Source: Plasmodium coatneyi (lineage: Eukaryota; Apicomplexa; Aconoidasida; Haemosporida; Plasmodiidae). Taken from it: a DNA stretch of 64,000 bases. The DNA lies in NCBI RefSeq assembly GCF_001680005.1, contig NC_033562.1, positions 1,736,001 through 1,800,000 of the forward strand, in the 5' to 3' direction. A model generated the notes under the pieces. It made no database searches. It saw only the letters and a list, made by a program, of their open reading frames with translations, and was not told the origin of the DNA. Positions 23,886 to 37,414 of the stretch are shown here, piece by piece (position 1 is the stretch's first letter; each line of letters begins with the position of its first letter). A program made the translations under genes and the position numbers.

Positions 23886-24705
23886 ATGATGTTCCTCGTG
23901 AAAATTTTTACATTCAGTTTGTTCCTTGTATGCCTCTGGCAATATCCAAGAAATGTATAATAAGAGCAACTAATGTTCAAGAAATTTGACACATTTCTTA
24001 TGAGTACAATTTATTCTTCTGACTAAAAATAAAAAAGTCCCCTTCTTTTCTTTTTTTTTTTTAATCTTTACGCTTTATATCATTTCATTTTCAATAAATT
24101 ATGCATATACTTCTTCTTTCCCATGTTAGGTAACTGAATTGGGTACATCATGGAAGGGCAAGTCAGGAACAACTAACCAATTCGGCACCTTAGGTGTTGT
24201 GCGGATTAGATCCTTAGCGGGTGGCACTAATGTAGAAGAGCAAGCACAGAAAACATTCTCTGGAATTTGTAGTACACCTTCCTGCGGAAGCGACATGTTT
24301 GGTAACATATGTAAGAAATTACATTCCAAAATACAATTAAAGAAGGAAGGAAGCGAAGAGAACATAGCGAAAAATAAAACACAGAATGGGGAAGGAGCAG
24401 AGTGCAAGTTTAAAGCATTCCTCAATAAGTTGATTTGTGCTAACACCAGAAATAAAGCCTTTTTATGCTTCCTACTGATAGTTGCAGTCATTTATCCAAT
24501 AATTCTGGTGTGCATAAATCCTCTTATTATGCTTGCAACAACAGGGGGAAGCGGGGGTGGGAACAGCATAACAGTGATATTGACCTTCACGATTCCAATA
24601 ATCCTAGGCCTAATTTATTTTGGTATATTGTTCTGGTTCTATCGTTCAAAAGCGTGGATTCGTTGTATTGAAAAAAACATCAACCTACAGAACTGCACTA
24701 AATAG
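23886..24705 (+). CDS. Predicted exported protein with signal peptide and two membrane segments
   Basis: Exons 23886..23954 and 24130..24705, phase 0, 214 residues. Exon 1 is a signal sequence (MMFLVKIFTFSLFLVCLWQY). Exon 2 begins VTELGTSWKGK, the same place where the 1.4-kb relative has VLVHAIPWGK. The conserved block MFGNICKKLHSKIQLKKEG (about residues 78-96) parallels GMCKKLCPKLKLKKEE there. Two membrane spans at about 133-153 and 172-194 are split by a Gly-rich loop; a short basic end follows. RIRSLAG near residue 48 resembles a PEXEL core but lacks the acidic or Gln residue at position five. Export is inferred from layout only. Confidence 0.82.
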
Positions 24706-25040
24706 ACAACAAAAAATACAAAAATGGTGCACTAAATAGACAACAATAGGAAACATTGTTCATTAAATAGACAACAATAGGAAACATTGTTCATTAAATA
24801 GACAACAATAGAAAATTTTTTCATTAAAGGAACCACAAACAATACAAAATTTGTTCATTAAAGGAGAACCACAAACAATACAAAATTTGTTCCTTAAAGG
24901 AATAACACAACAATAGAAAATTGTCCATTAAAGGAACAATAGCAAATATTGCGTATTGAAGGGGAACCACAAACGATAGAAAACATTGTGCACTAAAAAG
25001 ACAACAATAGCAAACATTGTGTACTGAAGGAACCAAAACC
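24706..25040. repeat. ACAACAATAGGAAACATTGTTCATTAAA tandem array
   Basis: About nine to ten diverged units of roughly 34-38 bases right after the stop codon. Each unit contains AACAAT and ATTGTT on either side of AGGAAAC, so it can fold back on itself. Units vary between AGACAACAATAGGAAACATTG and AACCACAAACAATACAAAATTTG. Confidence 0.85.
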
Positions 25041-26125
25041 ACAAACATAGGAAGGTGTGTTAGGGGTGGTTGATGGAAGGAAGGTTGTTAGAGGTAGGGG
25101 GAAAGTGCATATTTTGTTCCACTTATTCCATTCCCCCCTCCCCCCCTTTTTATTTTTTCTAGTGGACAAGTTCTGATGTTATATTGTGATTTTATACATG
25201 TATTAAGTCCATTTCCTATAGTGTCTTATATTACAAACTAAAGAAAAGAACTTATTTTTTGTACTTATGGCAACACATCCTATCCTACCCTACGACGTCA
25301 GCAGTTTTAATAATTTGGTGAGGAAGAAGAAGGATGATGATGCTATTTATTATTTTTTAATAGGAATAATCAACTCACTTTTGTCAGATTTAAAGTATAA
25401 AAGTTTTCCATTCATATTATAAGAAGATGAAAACATACTTTCTAAGGAAGAAGAAAACATACTTTTAAGGAAAACGAAGAAGAAAACGTATTTAGGAAAA
25501 CATATTTTTAAGGAAGAAAAAGTAAACATAATTTTTTAAGGAAGAAGAAAACGTATTTAGGAAAACACACTTTTAAGGAAAAAGAAGAAAACATAGTTTT
25601 TTAAGGGAAAAGAAGAAAACATATTTAAGAAAAGACGTATTTTAAAAAGAGGGGAAGGGAAGGACATGAACCTTACTGCTTTTTAGAGATGTGCACATAT
25701 ACATACACATATATGTACATATATATATGTTACATATATATATATCATATACGTATATGTGTACATATATATATATGTATGTATATAGGTATATGTAGAT
25801 ATATGTGTGTGTATACATGCACCCCGATTGAGTACGTAGAATGTACACATATTAAAGAAAAAATTACATGAATGTGGACTTATCGTTATGAATGTATATA
25901 AAGGAAAGTAAAAAAAAAAAAAAAATTTTTATATCCTGTCCTAAGCATTCAAAAAACTCGGGGAAAGGAAGATCCGGGTGATGATCAATATATTCCATTA
26001 TTTACCATACCAGAAGCCCCTCAATATATATTCTCTGTATGATTATATGTAATAATACGTGGAATTATAATTACTTATATAAATTAAAGTTATGGAAGGA
26101 AGGTATACATATGTGCAACGACTAA

Positions 26126-26156
<31 letters not shown>

Positions 26157-27105
26157 GATATATATATACATATATGTAGGTATATATATATGTGTATATG
26201 TAGTCTATATATATGCGTGTATATGTATATAAATCTTTCCCCCCTGCTCCCACATACATATATATGAATATTTTTTTTTCGTATATACACACACACTCTC
26301 CGTGTGGAGTTATATATATGCATATGTGCATATGTAGGTATATAGTTAATTCATTTTGCTCCTATACAATTGAGCCCTTCCTATAAGTATTTATAAGTAT
26401 GCACTAATAAGTGTACACATGTACGGAAGAAGAGAGTAGTGCTACTTATGCACCTGCATGCATATGAACTATATAATACATAAACTAAGAAATTCTTAAT
26501 AAGAACCACCACCTCTCCTTCCCTTTTAAAAATAATAACAATAAAAAAGTGCTCTAATTATATATACATATTGAAATTTTTCTGCTCAAAGAGCAAAATT
26601 CCACACTACATATGTACGCAATAAAGCAGGAGCACGTAAATAATAATCTAGTACATGGAATAATCACTTACAATTCAATATTATAATAAAAGTATGAGAA
26701 AAGTGCACACGGAAGAAGTATACAAAGAGAACTTTTATATATTTCTCTTATTTATTTTGCAATTTCCTTTTTTTTTTATTTGTTCCAACTTTTTGCCTTT
26801 ATTTATATATATGTGCATATAATATTTTTGATGCACATTACATATATGTTGTGTATATATGAAATGTGCTATCACTACTTGTAGAATTAAAGGGTGTATA
26901 TGTACTACTATTATATGAAGGAAAGGAAAGAAAATAAATAAGTAAAACAATTCCATATTCTCATATTTATTCCCTCCGTATTCATTTGGGGAATGAGGCA
27001 AAATGTTCCTGTACATTAACACATTCTGTGTACAAATATATAAAGAATATATGTCAAATTAAATTTATTATATATACAACAGAGAAACGTGTACACATAT
27101 AAGCA
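25041..27105. other. Long intergenic stretch, partly duplicated at 35.6 kb
   Basis: No gene recognised. Holds AAGAAGAAAACATACTTTTAAGGAA repeats (25425-25640), TATATG microsatellites (25695-25815, 26130-26225) and a segment (about 25360-25975) that reappears at 35560-35940. The shared kir leader (TATATACAACAGAGAAACGTG) is at about 27071. Confidence 0.65.
25425..25645. repeat. AAGAAGAAAACATACTTTTAAGGAA repeats
   Basis: Irregular repeats of 25-50 bases built from GAAAACATACTTTTAAGGAA, GAAAACGTATTTAGGAAAACA and AAAGAAGAAAACATA. A shorter version occurs at 35600-35670. Confidence 0.75.
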
Positions 27106-28544
27106 ATGACACCTAAGGCAACAGCAATATTAACGGTTCGTTTTCTTACTATTCAAAAGTGGTTACATGCACACACTGTTCACTGGGTATCTTATGCATG
27201 ATATAATAAAAATGTGAAAAATATATAGGAATATATATTCTCATGGTTATATTTATAGAAAAAATATTTGCAGGACTTGTCACGTTCAAAAAAGGAGTAC
27301 AGTAAATTTATCGATCCCTTTGGGGGCTGTGGTTATAGTCTTAATGGGATAGTAAGGGATGCACTGGAAGATTATAAAAGTGTTCAAGGATATGCGAGTC
27401 AAATTGGGGACGCAATGTGCTATGCATCCGGGGAGGCAGGATCAGAGGGTTCGAAGAGCGAATATTGCCACTATTTATATTTTTGGATAGGGCAGAAATT
27501 ATTGGACAATTCAATAAATGATGCATCATTTTCGAAAATTATGAAGAAAATTTACGAAGAAGTGAGAAGGCGTGAAAACCAATTTAGATGTACGGATATA
27601 TACCCTGATATTAGCATAGACCGTTTCAAACGATTGAAGGAAGCATTCGATTACACTAAGGATTATAGTATTATGAAGCATTATATAGAGACTCCAGGAA
27701 ATACTTGCGATACGGACTGTGACAAGTACGTACAGGGCCTTGTTTCAAACTATAAGGAAGTGAAAGCAGAGTGTGAAGGTACGAGTGCTAACACGGAGTG
27801 CTCTGCTCAATTTAAAGAAATGTTTAATGGACTGAACGATGGAGATTTATCAAAATTGAAATGTAATGCGGGAGCTTCAGCAGAAAGTAAAATAATCGAG
27901 AATCATGCAAGTACTCATGGAGGTCAAGGGAAAGAACAGTTAAGTGGACCTGTGACCAATGTAGAACAACCTATGACATCCACCAACAACAACATCACCA
28001 CCCCTGCTATTATCTCTTCTACACTGGCCACTACAGTGGGGTTACCTGCTGCCGTCGCTTTCTTCCTTTACAAAGTAATAAAACTATTATAAAGTGAAAA
28101 TGTATATATAATAATAATAATGCTTATTATTATTATATATTATTATTATTATTTCCTTCCTTATTTAAAAAATAAGGAAATATATAGAAAATAAACTGTA
28201 TGCTGTACACATATACAAACAGGTATTTACCTCTTCATTTACAACTTTTCTTCCAGTATAAACTTCTCCCTGATTGGTTTCACAACAAATTTAAAAGCAG
28301 CGGTGGAAGGAAGAAAAGATCTAGTATCAGACAAGAAATGGACACTTTGACAGACGACGATTCTACAGTGTATTCAACCGACGTTTCGACGGTAGCTTCA
28401 ACTGTAGATGATTCTACTGTATATGGTGAGCCAAGATCTAAACAGCAAAGTAATCATAGACAACCACAGCAAAGGCAACAAAGGCAAAGGAACGAACGAA
28501 GGGAACAAAGTCACCGAAATAATATCAGTTATGGACGTATGTAA
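27106..28544 (+). CDS. kir: KIR variant antigen
   Basis: Exons 27106..27135, 27259..28074, 28257..28544; phase 0; 377 residues. Exon 1 codes MTPKATAILT. Two acceptors are in frame for exon 2 (27258 and 27273); 27258 is preferred because it leaves the usual six residues before the LSRSKKEYSKF block. Exon 2 (11-282) has CHYLYFWIGQKL, FKRLKEAFDYTKDYSIM, four CDTDC-type Cys, CSAQFKEMF, and a membrane span (about 262-282) ending FFLYK. The tail (283-377) begins YKLLPDWFHNKF, has the basic GGRKKRSSIR, the acidic MDTLTDDDSTVYST, a Gln/Arg-rich stretch (QRQQRQRNERREQ) and ends NISYGRM. Intron 2 contains a short ATT microsatellite. Confidence 0.92.
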
Positions 28545-29034
28545 CATGCACATTGTGTTGGAATTATAAATAGTGTATAGAACATACCCTCCCCCGAATT
28601 ATACAATTTAAGCAATGCAATGTAATGCAATACGCCCCCCAAAAAAAACACAAGAAGGGTGTGTTGGGAAAAATATGTGTGGGCAAAGAAAAAAAAAAAA
28701 GAGTTCATTACCACATATTCCTCAAACACATATCAATCCTATGTCTTCTATATATATGTGGAACAGAGTACACATAAATTTTATGGAACATTCAATATTA
28801 TATTTATCTTTAATTTTTTCCCATGAACAGATATATACATTGCATGGGTCCTTAGGTCATTGTGAAGGAGGAAGGAAGACATTATATTATTGTTAGTCTA
28901 AGTTACAGTTTCAGTTCCAGTTTTCATAGGAAAAGAAGTTGTATTATAATATTTTTCCATATTACTTATTATATCCTATTCTCACTTCGTAGACCTTTCT
29001 ACGTTGTTTATATGTTCTTATAGAAGTTCTGTAT
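28545..29034. other. Convergent spacer
   Basis: Lies between the kir stop and the 3' end of the minus-strand gene. Begins with CACATTGTGTTGGAATTATAA, the usual kir 3' flank. No gene seen. Confidence 0.55.
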
Positions 29035-29933
29035 TTATAGGTTTGATTTTTTGATACATTTTTTCCTTCCTTCTCCTGCATAGAATAACCCCAATAACAT
29101 GATTAACAAGATTAGTCCAATAATTATAGCAATTGCAACATCTATTATAGCCCGAGAAAGTGGACTAATGGATGAAGTGCACGAGGAACCTGTAGAAGCA
29201 CAGGGCTTAATCTCAGAATATAAGGCAAATGAATAAAGAATTGAAGCGGTCAGTATAACGAATAACAAACTTTTACGTTTAACCCTGCAACATTTACAAT
29301 TCTTCAAAAATGTGTTAAATTTGTCCCTTATAGATTTTTCCTTTAAGGTGGTTTTTTTGTTCCTTAGGGTGTTGTTATTTTTATTCCTTCCTCCTCTTCC
29401 ATGTGGTGAATGTGTTAAATCTACTCTAGAGTCCAAATTTTTAGGTGGTCCATTTGAACCAACAGAGGTGTTTCCAAAGGGGGGGTGTTCATTATTCCCA
29501 TTGCGAAATTGATTGTGCAGGCTTGTTCTAACACTACTTCTACTTGATGCTGATCGCACCGTGCTCTCATCTCAGGAGTCAAAATCGCTGGGTGCTGTTG
29601 TTCTTCCTGTTCCACTACTACTTCTTCCTGACATGGTACCCCATGATGGGGTTGCGTGCACTAGGACCTAAAAAATAAGTAAAAAAAAGAAAAGAGAAAA
29701 GTGCATTTAGAATTTGTGAATTGCACAATTGTTATAGTGAAAAAAGGAGAAATTTCCTTTCCCCAGCACAGAAAAAAAAAAATTTCTCATCATTATAAAT
29801 ATGTCGTCGGATTTAAAAAATGTAGTTTTTGTTATTATTATTATCTTACATGGTGCTGGTGGCGGTTAGGGTTATATTGTGCCCACAAGAATAAGGTGAA
29901 GGTGAGTGTTAAATATTTCGTAAGAACTGCCAT
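29035..29933 (-). pseudogene. Broken copy of the two-membrane-segment exported family
   Basis: On the minus strand: exon 1 29850..29933 codes a signal sequence (MAVLTKYLTLTFTLFLWAQ) closely matching the gene at 1372 (YLTLTF-LLFLWAQ shared), donor GTAAG; exon 2 29035..29667 begins VLVHATPSWG. After 31 codons of exon 2 there is an in-frame TGA (29572-29574), and the frame continues open to a C-terminal region with a Cys/Lys block (FLKNCKCCRVKRKS) and two membrane spans, ending KKCIKKSNL. So a single stop breaks an otherwise intact gene. Alternatives are stop readthrough, an assembly error or use of an internal start; a young pseudogene is most likely. It is the only gene on the minus strand in the first 43 kb. 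Confidence 0.8.
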
Positions 29934-30974
29934 TTTTCTCTCGTTTCTTTTCTTTTCTTTTCTTTTTTTGTTCCTTTTATTTTTTCATGTAAAAAAAAGG
30001 TGTTTAAAATGAAAAAAAATCTCTTTCTCCTATTTATGTTACCGTAGTTCGTATAATGATTATTTCTTATTTCTTTAATGTGAAATTTTTATTAAGTCAC
30101 TTTGGGGCATATAACTTATTATTTGTTATTAGTGTGTGCAAATCTAATTTAAAATGAAGAAATCATTTATTACAACGTACAATATAAAATATATATAAAG
30201 AAGAATCATAATTTAAAAAAAAAGTAGTTCATTTTAATTACATTTTGTATTATTACAAAAAAAATTAAGTTCAAATGGTTTCTATTCTTTTTTTTTTTTT
30301 TTCTACAAAGCGAGAGAGAGAAAATGAGAAGGCGAAGGAAAAAGTTCGCTCTCTGATTATATAACAGTTCTAACAGTGTAATAAGTACGATTTGCTCATA
30401 TTTTCAGCATATTGGAATTATTCATGTTTGTGCTTAAAATTTTTTTTGTTGTTTTAATGTTCAGATAGAAAAAGTGAAAAATATAACGCGGAAAAAAAGG
30501 AGCCTAAATTAGATCTTCTATACATTTATAAAAGTATAGAAACGTTCCTTGGAACTTAGTTGTTCAAATTTTCACCTTAAGATAGGTATATGATTTTCGC
30601 CAAAAAGGGGTGGGGGTAGATGGAGAAGTATTATTATGTAAAATATGGGCAAATAAAAAAATTTTCCTTCCCCATTGGAAAATGGAAATAACTGTGGGAA
30701 AAAGAATGTTTTACATGCACATGGTATATGTACAAAAAAAATTTACATATATATATAAGGAACATTTGCATTGAACTATTGAATGAACAATTGCATTGAA
30801 TTAATTAATGAAAGAATAATTAGTTTTTGTGGAATATTTTCTATATGCTGGTGACTCACGGAACTCACTTAAATAGATTAAATGTAAGCATGTGCCCCGT
30901 GACATTTTCCCACTTTGTTCTATTTTCTTTGTATATGCTCTATATATAGATGGGACCATGGAATTCTTCAACAT

Positions 30975-31200
30975 CTATATGTATATATATGGGGGTAGAA
31001 CATCCCATATAAGGGGCATCTATATGTGGTGGTCATCTAGGTGGGGCTTCTATATGTGGAACATCCCATATATATGTATGCTGGAAGGTGCGGAGCATCC
31101 CATATGTGGGAACATCCCCCATATATATATTTATGGGGAACCCATATGAGGGGGCATCTATATGGTACATCCCGTATAGAATATCCAATATATACATGTG
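30975..31200. repeat. GGAACATCCCATATATGTGGGG repeats
   Basis: Irregular 25-45 base units combining ACATCCCATAT, GGGGCATCTATATG and TGTGGAACATC. Open frames across it on both strands are products of the repeat. Confidence 0.75.
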
Positions 31201-32118
31201 GGAGGGTGTATTCTCCTTCACTCCTCACCCCCAAACCTTTTTCTTTTCCCTTCTGTGCCACTCCTCCCATAAACAGAGCCGTATATCGTATAAAAGCGGA
31301 CGAATGTGTCCACCACATCCATCATGTACTCCTGGTGCGGTACGAATAATAAATGTGCGAAAATGGAAGGGAAGGAAGGGGGAGCAGAAACTACGTAGGG
31401 AGATCGTACCTTCCCCCCCAACATATTCTATGTGTTAAATGTGACTTGAGTATGGGACATGATCATAGTCCATGTACATGACCATGTCCAAGAGGGGGTT
31501 TCCCCACACCCCCGCTAGGAGGTTTCCCTACAACAGTACCTACATACACATTTGTGTTGCAGTTCTTACATAACTATGTATGCACATATCCCTGTACATA
31601 TAGACTTGTGCAGTGATCAGTACAACTGTACCACTTCTTTTTTCCTGAAGTTAGTATAGTAATGATAACAGTTGGAAGGGGAACAAGTTTCAACTCCTCC
31701 TATAGAACATATTATATAGGGGGCGCTGGGAACAAGTTGGTGCGTGATCCGTTTCTGGCCCTCTCTCTCTTTATGGGAAGAATGTACCTATAAGATGCGA
31801 ACACACATATATTCATTATGTGTACTTCTCCCACAAGGGGGTATTCTATGTTCTTGAACATTCTTCATATTCCGCATATTCCTTACTATTCTATCCCATC
31901 ATCATATAAACTTCACTGAAGAGAAAAAAGGAAAAGTAAAAACACATTAATATGTACAATAAAACATACATTAATAAGGGAATTTCCATGGAATAGTGCC
32001 CATGTCCCATAAAAAAAGGAGTTACAATATACTCATTACACAGAGAATAGAAGAAGAAGAAAAAATATTATTAATGTGAAGAATGTATCATGTAATGAGG
32101 AGGATAGAGCTAAGGGCA

Positions 32119-32128
32119 TCTCAAACAA
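32119..32128 (+). promoter_or_regulatory. CTCAAACAAT, diverged upstream word
   Basis: One mismatch to CTCAAATAAT, 1083 bases before the kir start at 33202, followed by CACATAATCC and CACATATAAATG, as in the copy at 55937. Role inferred. Confidence 0.3.
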
Positions 32129-32454
32129 TATAGGAGTGCACATAATCCACCCACATATAAATGAGCTCTTTGCAACATAATCATAGGAAAAAGGAAGAAA
32201 GCAAAAAGGGAGAAACGAAGGGGCACACTAATATGTACAGTATAGAATAAAAGAGAGGGAGTATTTTGCTGAAATAGTATACATAATGTGAATTTTCTTC
32301 GTGCGGGAATGAAGTATACAGTGGGTGGCAGTAATTTTCAATAATTTCTTTATAAATAATAAAGAAAGCATGAACTATAATATTACATAGCGGAATTTTC
32401 TGCTCCAATGTGGAAGGGAAAAAATGATGCACCCTCTTTTCTATATATATGCAA

Positions 32455-32575
32455 CGTATCTAAATATGGTACAAATAATTATATATAATGTTAGAATTAA
32501 TTATATATAATGGTACAAATAATTATATATAATGTTAGAATTAATTATATATAATGGTACAAATAATTATACATA
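32455..32575. repeat. TGGTACAAATAATTATATATAATGTTAGAATTAAT repeat
   Basis: Two full units of about 46 bases and a partial third, almost identical. Confidence 0.85.
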
Positions 32576-33201
32576 CATATGATAATAATATAATAAATAG
32601 GGATTGAATATGTGGGGAAAAAATTTCCATTTTTTTTTTTTTTTTTGAAAGGAAAGGAAGAAATTATCTTTTTCAGGGAAAAGGGGAATGAAAGGAAAAG
32701 AAAGGAGAGGAATGAAGGAATAAGAAAAGAAAATTCCATTTTTAAAGAAAAGGTTTGAAATAACAAAAATAAAATAAATTATTATAAAGTAAAATAAATA
32801 GTATACGCTATATATTAGTCTATACCATAACAAACCATCCAAAAAAAAAAACAAAATACAAAAATAAAAAAAAGAAAAAATTATTATAAAATAAATAGTA
32901 TACGCAATGTATTCGTCTATAACATAACAAAACTTCCAAAATATATATATACGCAAAACCCACAAAAAAAGTGTACTCTAAAATTAATAAAAAAAAAAAA
33001 AAAAACAATGTTTGGGGAAAAAACTACCTTTTCGTTCATAGGCATATTACATAAACGCATACACCACATATATAAAACAAAAAAGAATACACATGTAGGA
33101 ACACATGTAGGAACATATGTCGGAACAACATGCAATTTCTTTAACATATATTTATAAAATTCAAACTACACATATATACAACAGAGAAGTGTACGTAGAA
33201 A

Positions 33202-34839
<1,638 letters not shown>

Positions 34840-34904
34840 AATATCGCCCCTTCAACAAACTATTAATAACGCTGCGCTATGTTCTAAGTACAAAAATGAA
34901 AAAA

Positions 34905-35090
34905 AAAAAAAAACTACATTACACTACACTAAACTATACTAAACTACACTACACTAGGTGAAAACTTGCACTAAGTGTGACAAACAAACACTCCCTAATA
35001 AATGTAAAATGCACAGTTTCACTCCACTAAGTGTGACAAGCACTCCTTCACTAAGTGTAACAAACAAACAAAACAAACAAAACAAACAAA
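34905..35090. repeat. CACTAAGTGTGACAAACAAACACTCC repeats
   Basis: Degenerate block after the kir stop: ACTACACTACACTA words, then three CACTAAGTGTGACAA units, then an AAACAAAC run. It separates the intact kir tail from the relic tail. Confidence 0.7.
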
Positions 35091-35095
35091 ACAAA

Positions 35096-35192
35096 AGAAA
35101 CAAACACAACAAACACAAAAACCACAACAAAGGCAGGAAAGACCGCAACACAGGCAAAGAACGAATATTAGTTATCAAAACATGAACCATTA
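35096..35192 (+). pseudogene. Relic of a kir exon 3 tail
   Basis: A + strand frame reads a Gln/Arg-rich stretch (QRQERPQHRQR) followed by TNISYQNM and a stop two codons later (35190-35192), matching the ends of the kir tails at 5978 and 42343. No kir acceptor, membrane exon or basic cluster lies before it; the upstream part has decayed into AAACAAAC repeats. Its nearest intact gene already has its own tail ending at 34839. Confidence 0.7.
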
Positions 35193-37414
35193 AAGAAATG
35201 TCCCTTCGAGTGTGTGTGTGGGGGGGATAGAAATAATCACAAGGTACGTAACTGTATAAGGGCAGTATGGCACTTCTCATTTTTTTCTACTCTCCTTTTT
35301 TTTTTTTTTGTGGGAACAATGTTGTACATTATATGATAGTATTATCATGAATTTCCCATATATTTGCTATATGAATTTCCGATGCACTATTTTTGTTTAC
35401 ATAGGAACTTTTTATATATGAAGTTGTATATATATTATGAATATGCTACAGGGTTTGTTATTTTCTTTCTACTTTTTCCCAACTTTTTTCCTAATCCACT
35501 TCTTTTTTTCTTCAATGTACACACACACACATATGTTTTGTGTGAAAATCTTTACTGTCTGTTTATTGATATAATCAATTCTTCATTCATATTATTATAA
35601 GAAGAGGAAGAAGAAGAAAACATACTATTTTAAAGGAAACATATATAGGAGAAAACGTAGTTTAAAAAAGAGGGGTGGGGGGGGGGGGGGGGGGGGAAAA
35701 GAACCTTATTACACTTTATACATATGCAACATATACATATATACCACATACATATATATATACGTACACATATACATATATGTATATATATGTGTATATA
35801 TGCACCCCAACTGACTACGTAGAATGTACACATATTAAAGAAAAAATTGCAGCGAATGAGCACTTATTGGCATGAATGTATATAACGGAAAGTAAAAAAA
35901 AAAAAATTTTATATCCTGTCCTAAGCATTCAAAAGAGAAGGGAATAATGTACTTAAATTTTTTCCTTCCTTCTATCATAAGCTACTCAGAATACTTTCAC
36001 TATGCTCCTATATAGTATGGCACAATCATATTATTATTTATATAAAATTGGAAAAAAAAATTTTACAAACAGAATTTTACACTCATATTGATTGTAATAT
36101 CATCAATATTACAATTAACACAATGGAACACACATCACATTGCGGAACACCATGGAACTCTGCCAGGACCTACATGTATCAACTTAATGAACCCTTTCAT
36201 CTTACATATATAGAACTTACTACTCTTTCGCATTATTCATAACATTCTCAGAAAGGAAGAATGTTTATATGCATACAATATTTTCAGCTCCATTATTTCT
36301 ACTGTATTTTAGCATCCTTATATATATTGTAACTGCCAAATATATTGTAATAAGGACCATGATATACATACAGATATATGATCATATACATATATGTATA
36401 AACATACATACATGTATATATATGCATGTATGTGATTATGGTATATATATGAGAGGAGAAGAGAGAAAAGGGCATAAGTTCCCTTTTTATATTGTAATTT
36501 AGATTGAATGTAGGAGGAGTGAAGGAATAGCTCAAATAACGCAGCATATATAATACACGAATGAATTATTTATTTGTGTACTCATCAAAAAAGCAAAAGT
36601 TAAGGGAGCAAAAAAAAAAAAAAAAAACATAACAATAGAATTAAGTGTTCATATAAAAGGGGTCGTATCAGAAAAAGGGGAACTGTATATTTAATAAAAT
36701 ATTCTTATTAGAACGGGGTACACTAAAATATATACATATATACATATATATGTATGTGTTCATCATATATGCATGAATATATATATGTATATATATATAT
36801 ATGTGTGGTTTCTATTCTTCTCTTCTCTTCCTTCCTCTCATAAATAATTTCGTATAATTTTTTCCTTTATGTTACACATATATATATAATGAACTTATTC
36901 CTTTTAAGTTCACATTCTCCACAATATGAGCATGAATGTGCACATGCATAGAAGAAGAACAAAAAAAAAAAAGAGCTCTTTCTATGTTTGAACTGTGCAC
37001 TACATATATATATATATGTGAACAACCTCTGAACAATGCATTTCCTAACAATATTTTTAGCAATGTTTTCAACAATATTTGTTAACAATATTCGTTAACT
37101 GTATTGTTTAAAAATACTTTCCTAACAATATTTTTAACAGCCACCTTTCAATAACAAATAAACATTAATTAAGTACTACATATGGAAGTTTTCCTCAGGA
37201 GGAGAAGTGCGCTGTTCTATATACGCAGTAATGGAAGTATATAAATAATAACATACACGCTCCTGATACATATGTATATAATGTGTTATCATTGTTGCAG
37301 CTTGAAAATTTTATATACAACATATATTATTGAAAAAAAGAGAAAATATCAAACTTACAATCATAAAACATTCCAAATTATACATACACAGAAGAAAATA
37401 TACACTCATAAACA
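35193..37414. other. Long intergenic stretch, partly duplicated from 25.4 kb
   Basis: No gene seen. Holds the second copy of the 25.4-25.97 kb segment (about 35560-35940), including a 20-base G run at 35677-35696; CTCAAATAAC at 36531; TATATG tracts at 36730-36800; AACAATATTT repeats at 37045-37135; and the leader shared with other kir genes (about 37385). Confidence 0.65.
36531..36540 (+). promoter_or_regulatory. CTCAAATAAC element upstream of kir
   Basis: Nine of ten bases match CTCAAATAAT; preceded by GAGTGAAGGAATAG as at 3218 (TAGTGAAGGAACAG). It is 884 bases before the start at 37415. Role inferred. Confidence 0.35.

Larger units (their letters stand above)
29934..33201. other. Long intergenic stretch with several repeat blocks
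   Basis: About 3.2 kb without a recognisable gene. It includes a GGAACATCCCATATATGTGG block (30975-31200), a GC-richer segment (31200-31800) and a short tandem repeat (32455-32570). CTCAAACAAT, a diverged upstream word, is at 32119. The shared leader (TATATACAACAGAGAAGTG) is at about 33174. Confidence 0.6.

Noticed and set aside
30892..31438. Several overlapping frames on both strands
   Set aside because: They follow the GGAACATCCCATAT repeat and share no feature with a known protein; no splice or start context.
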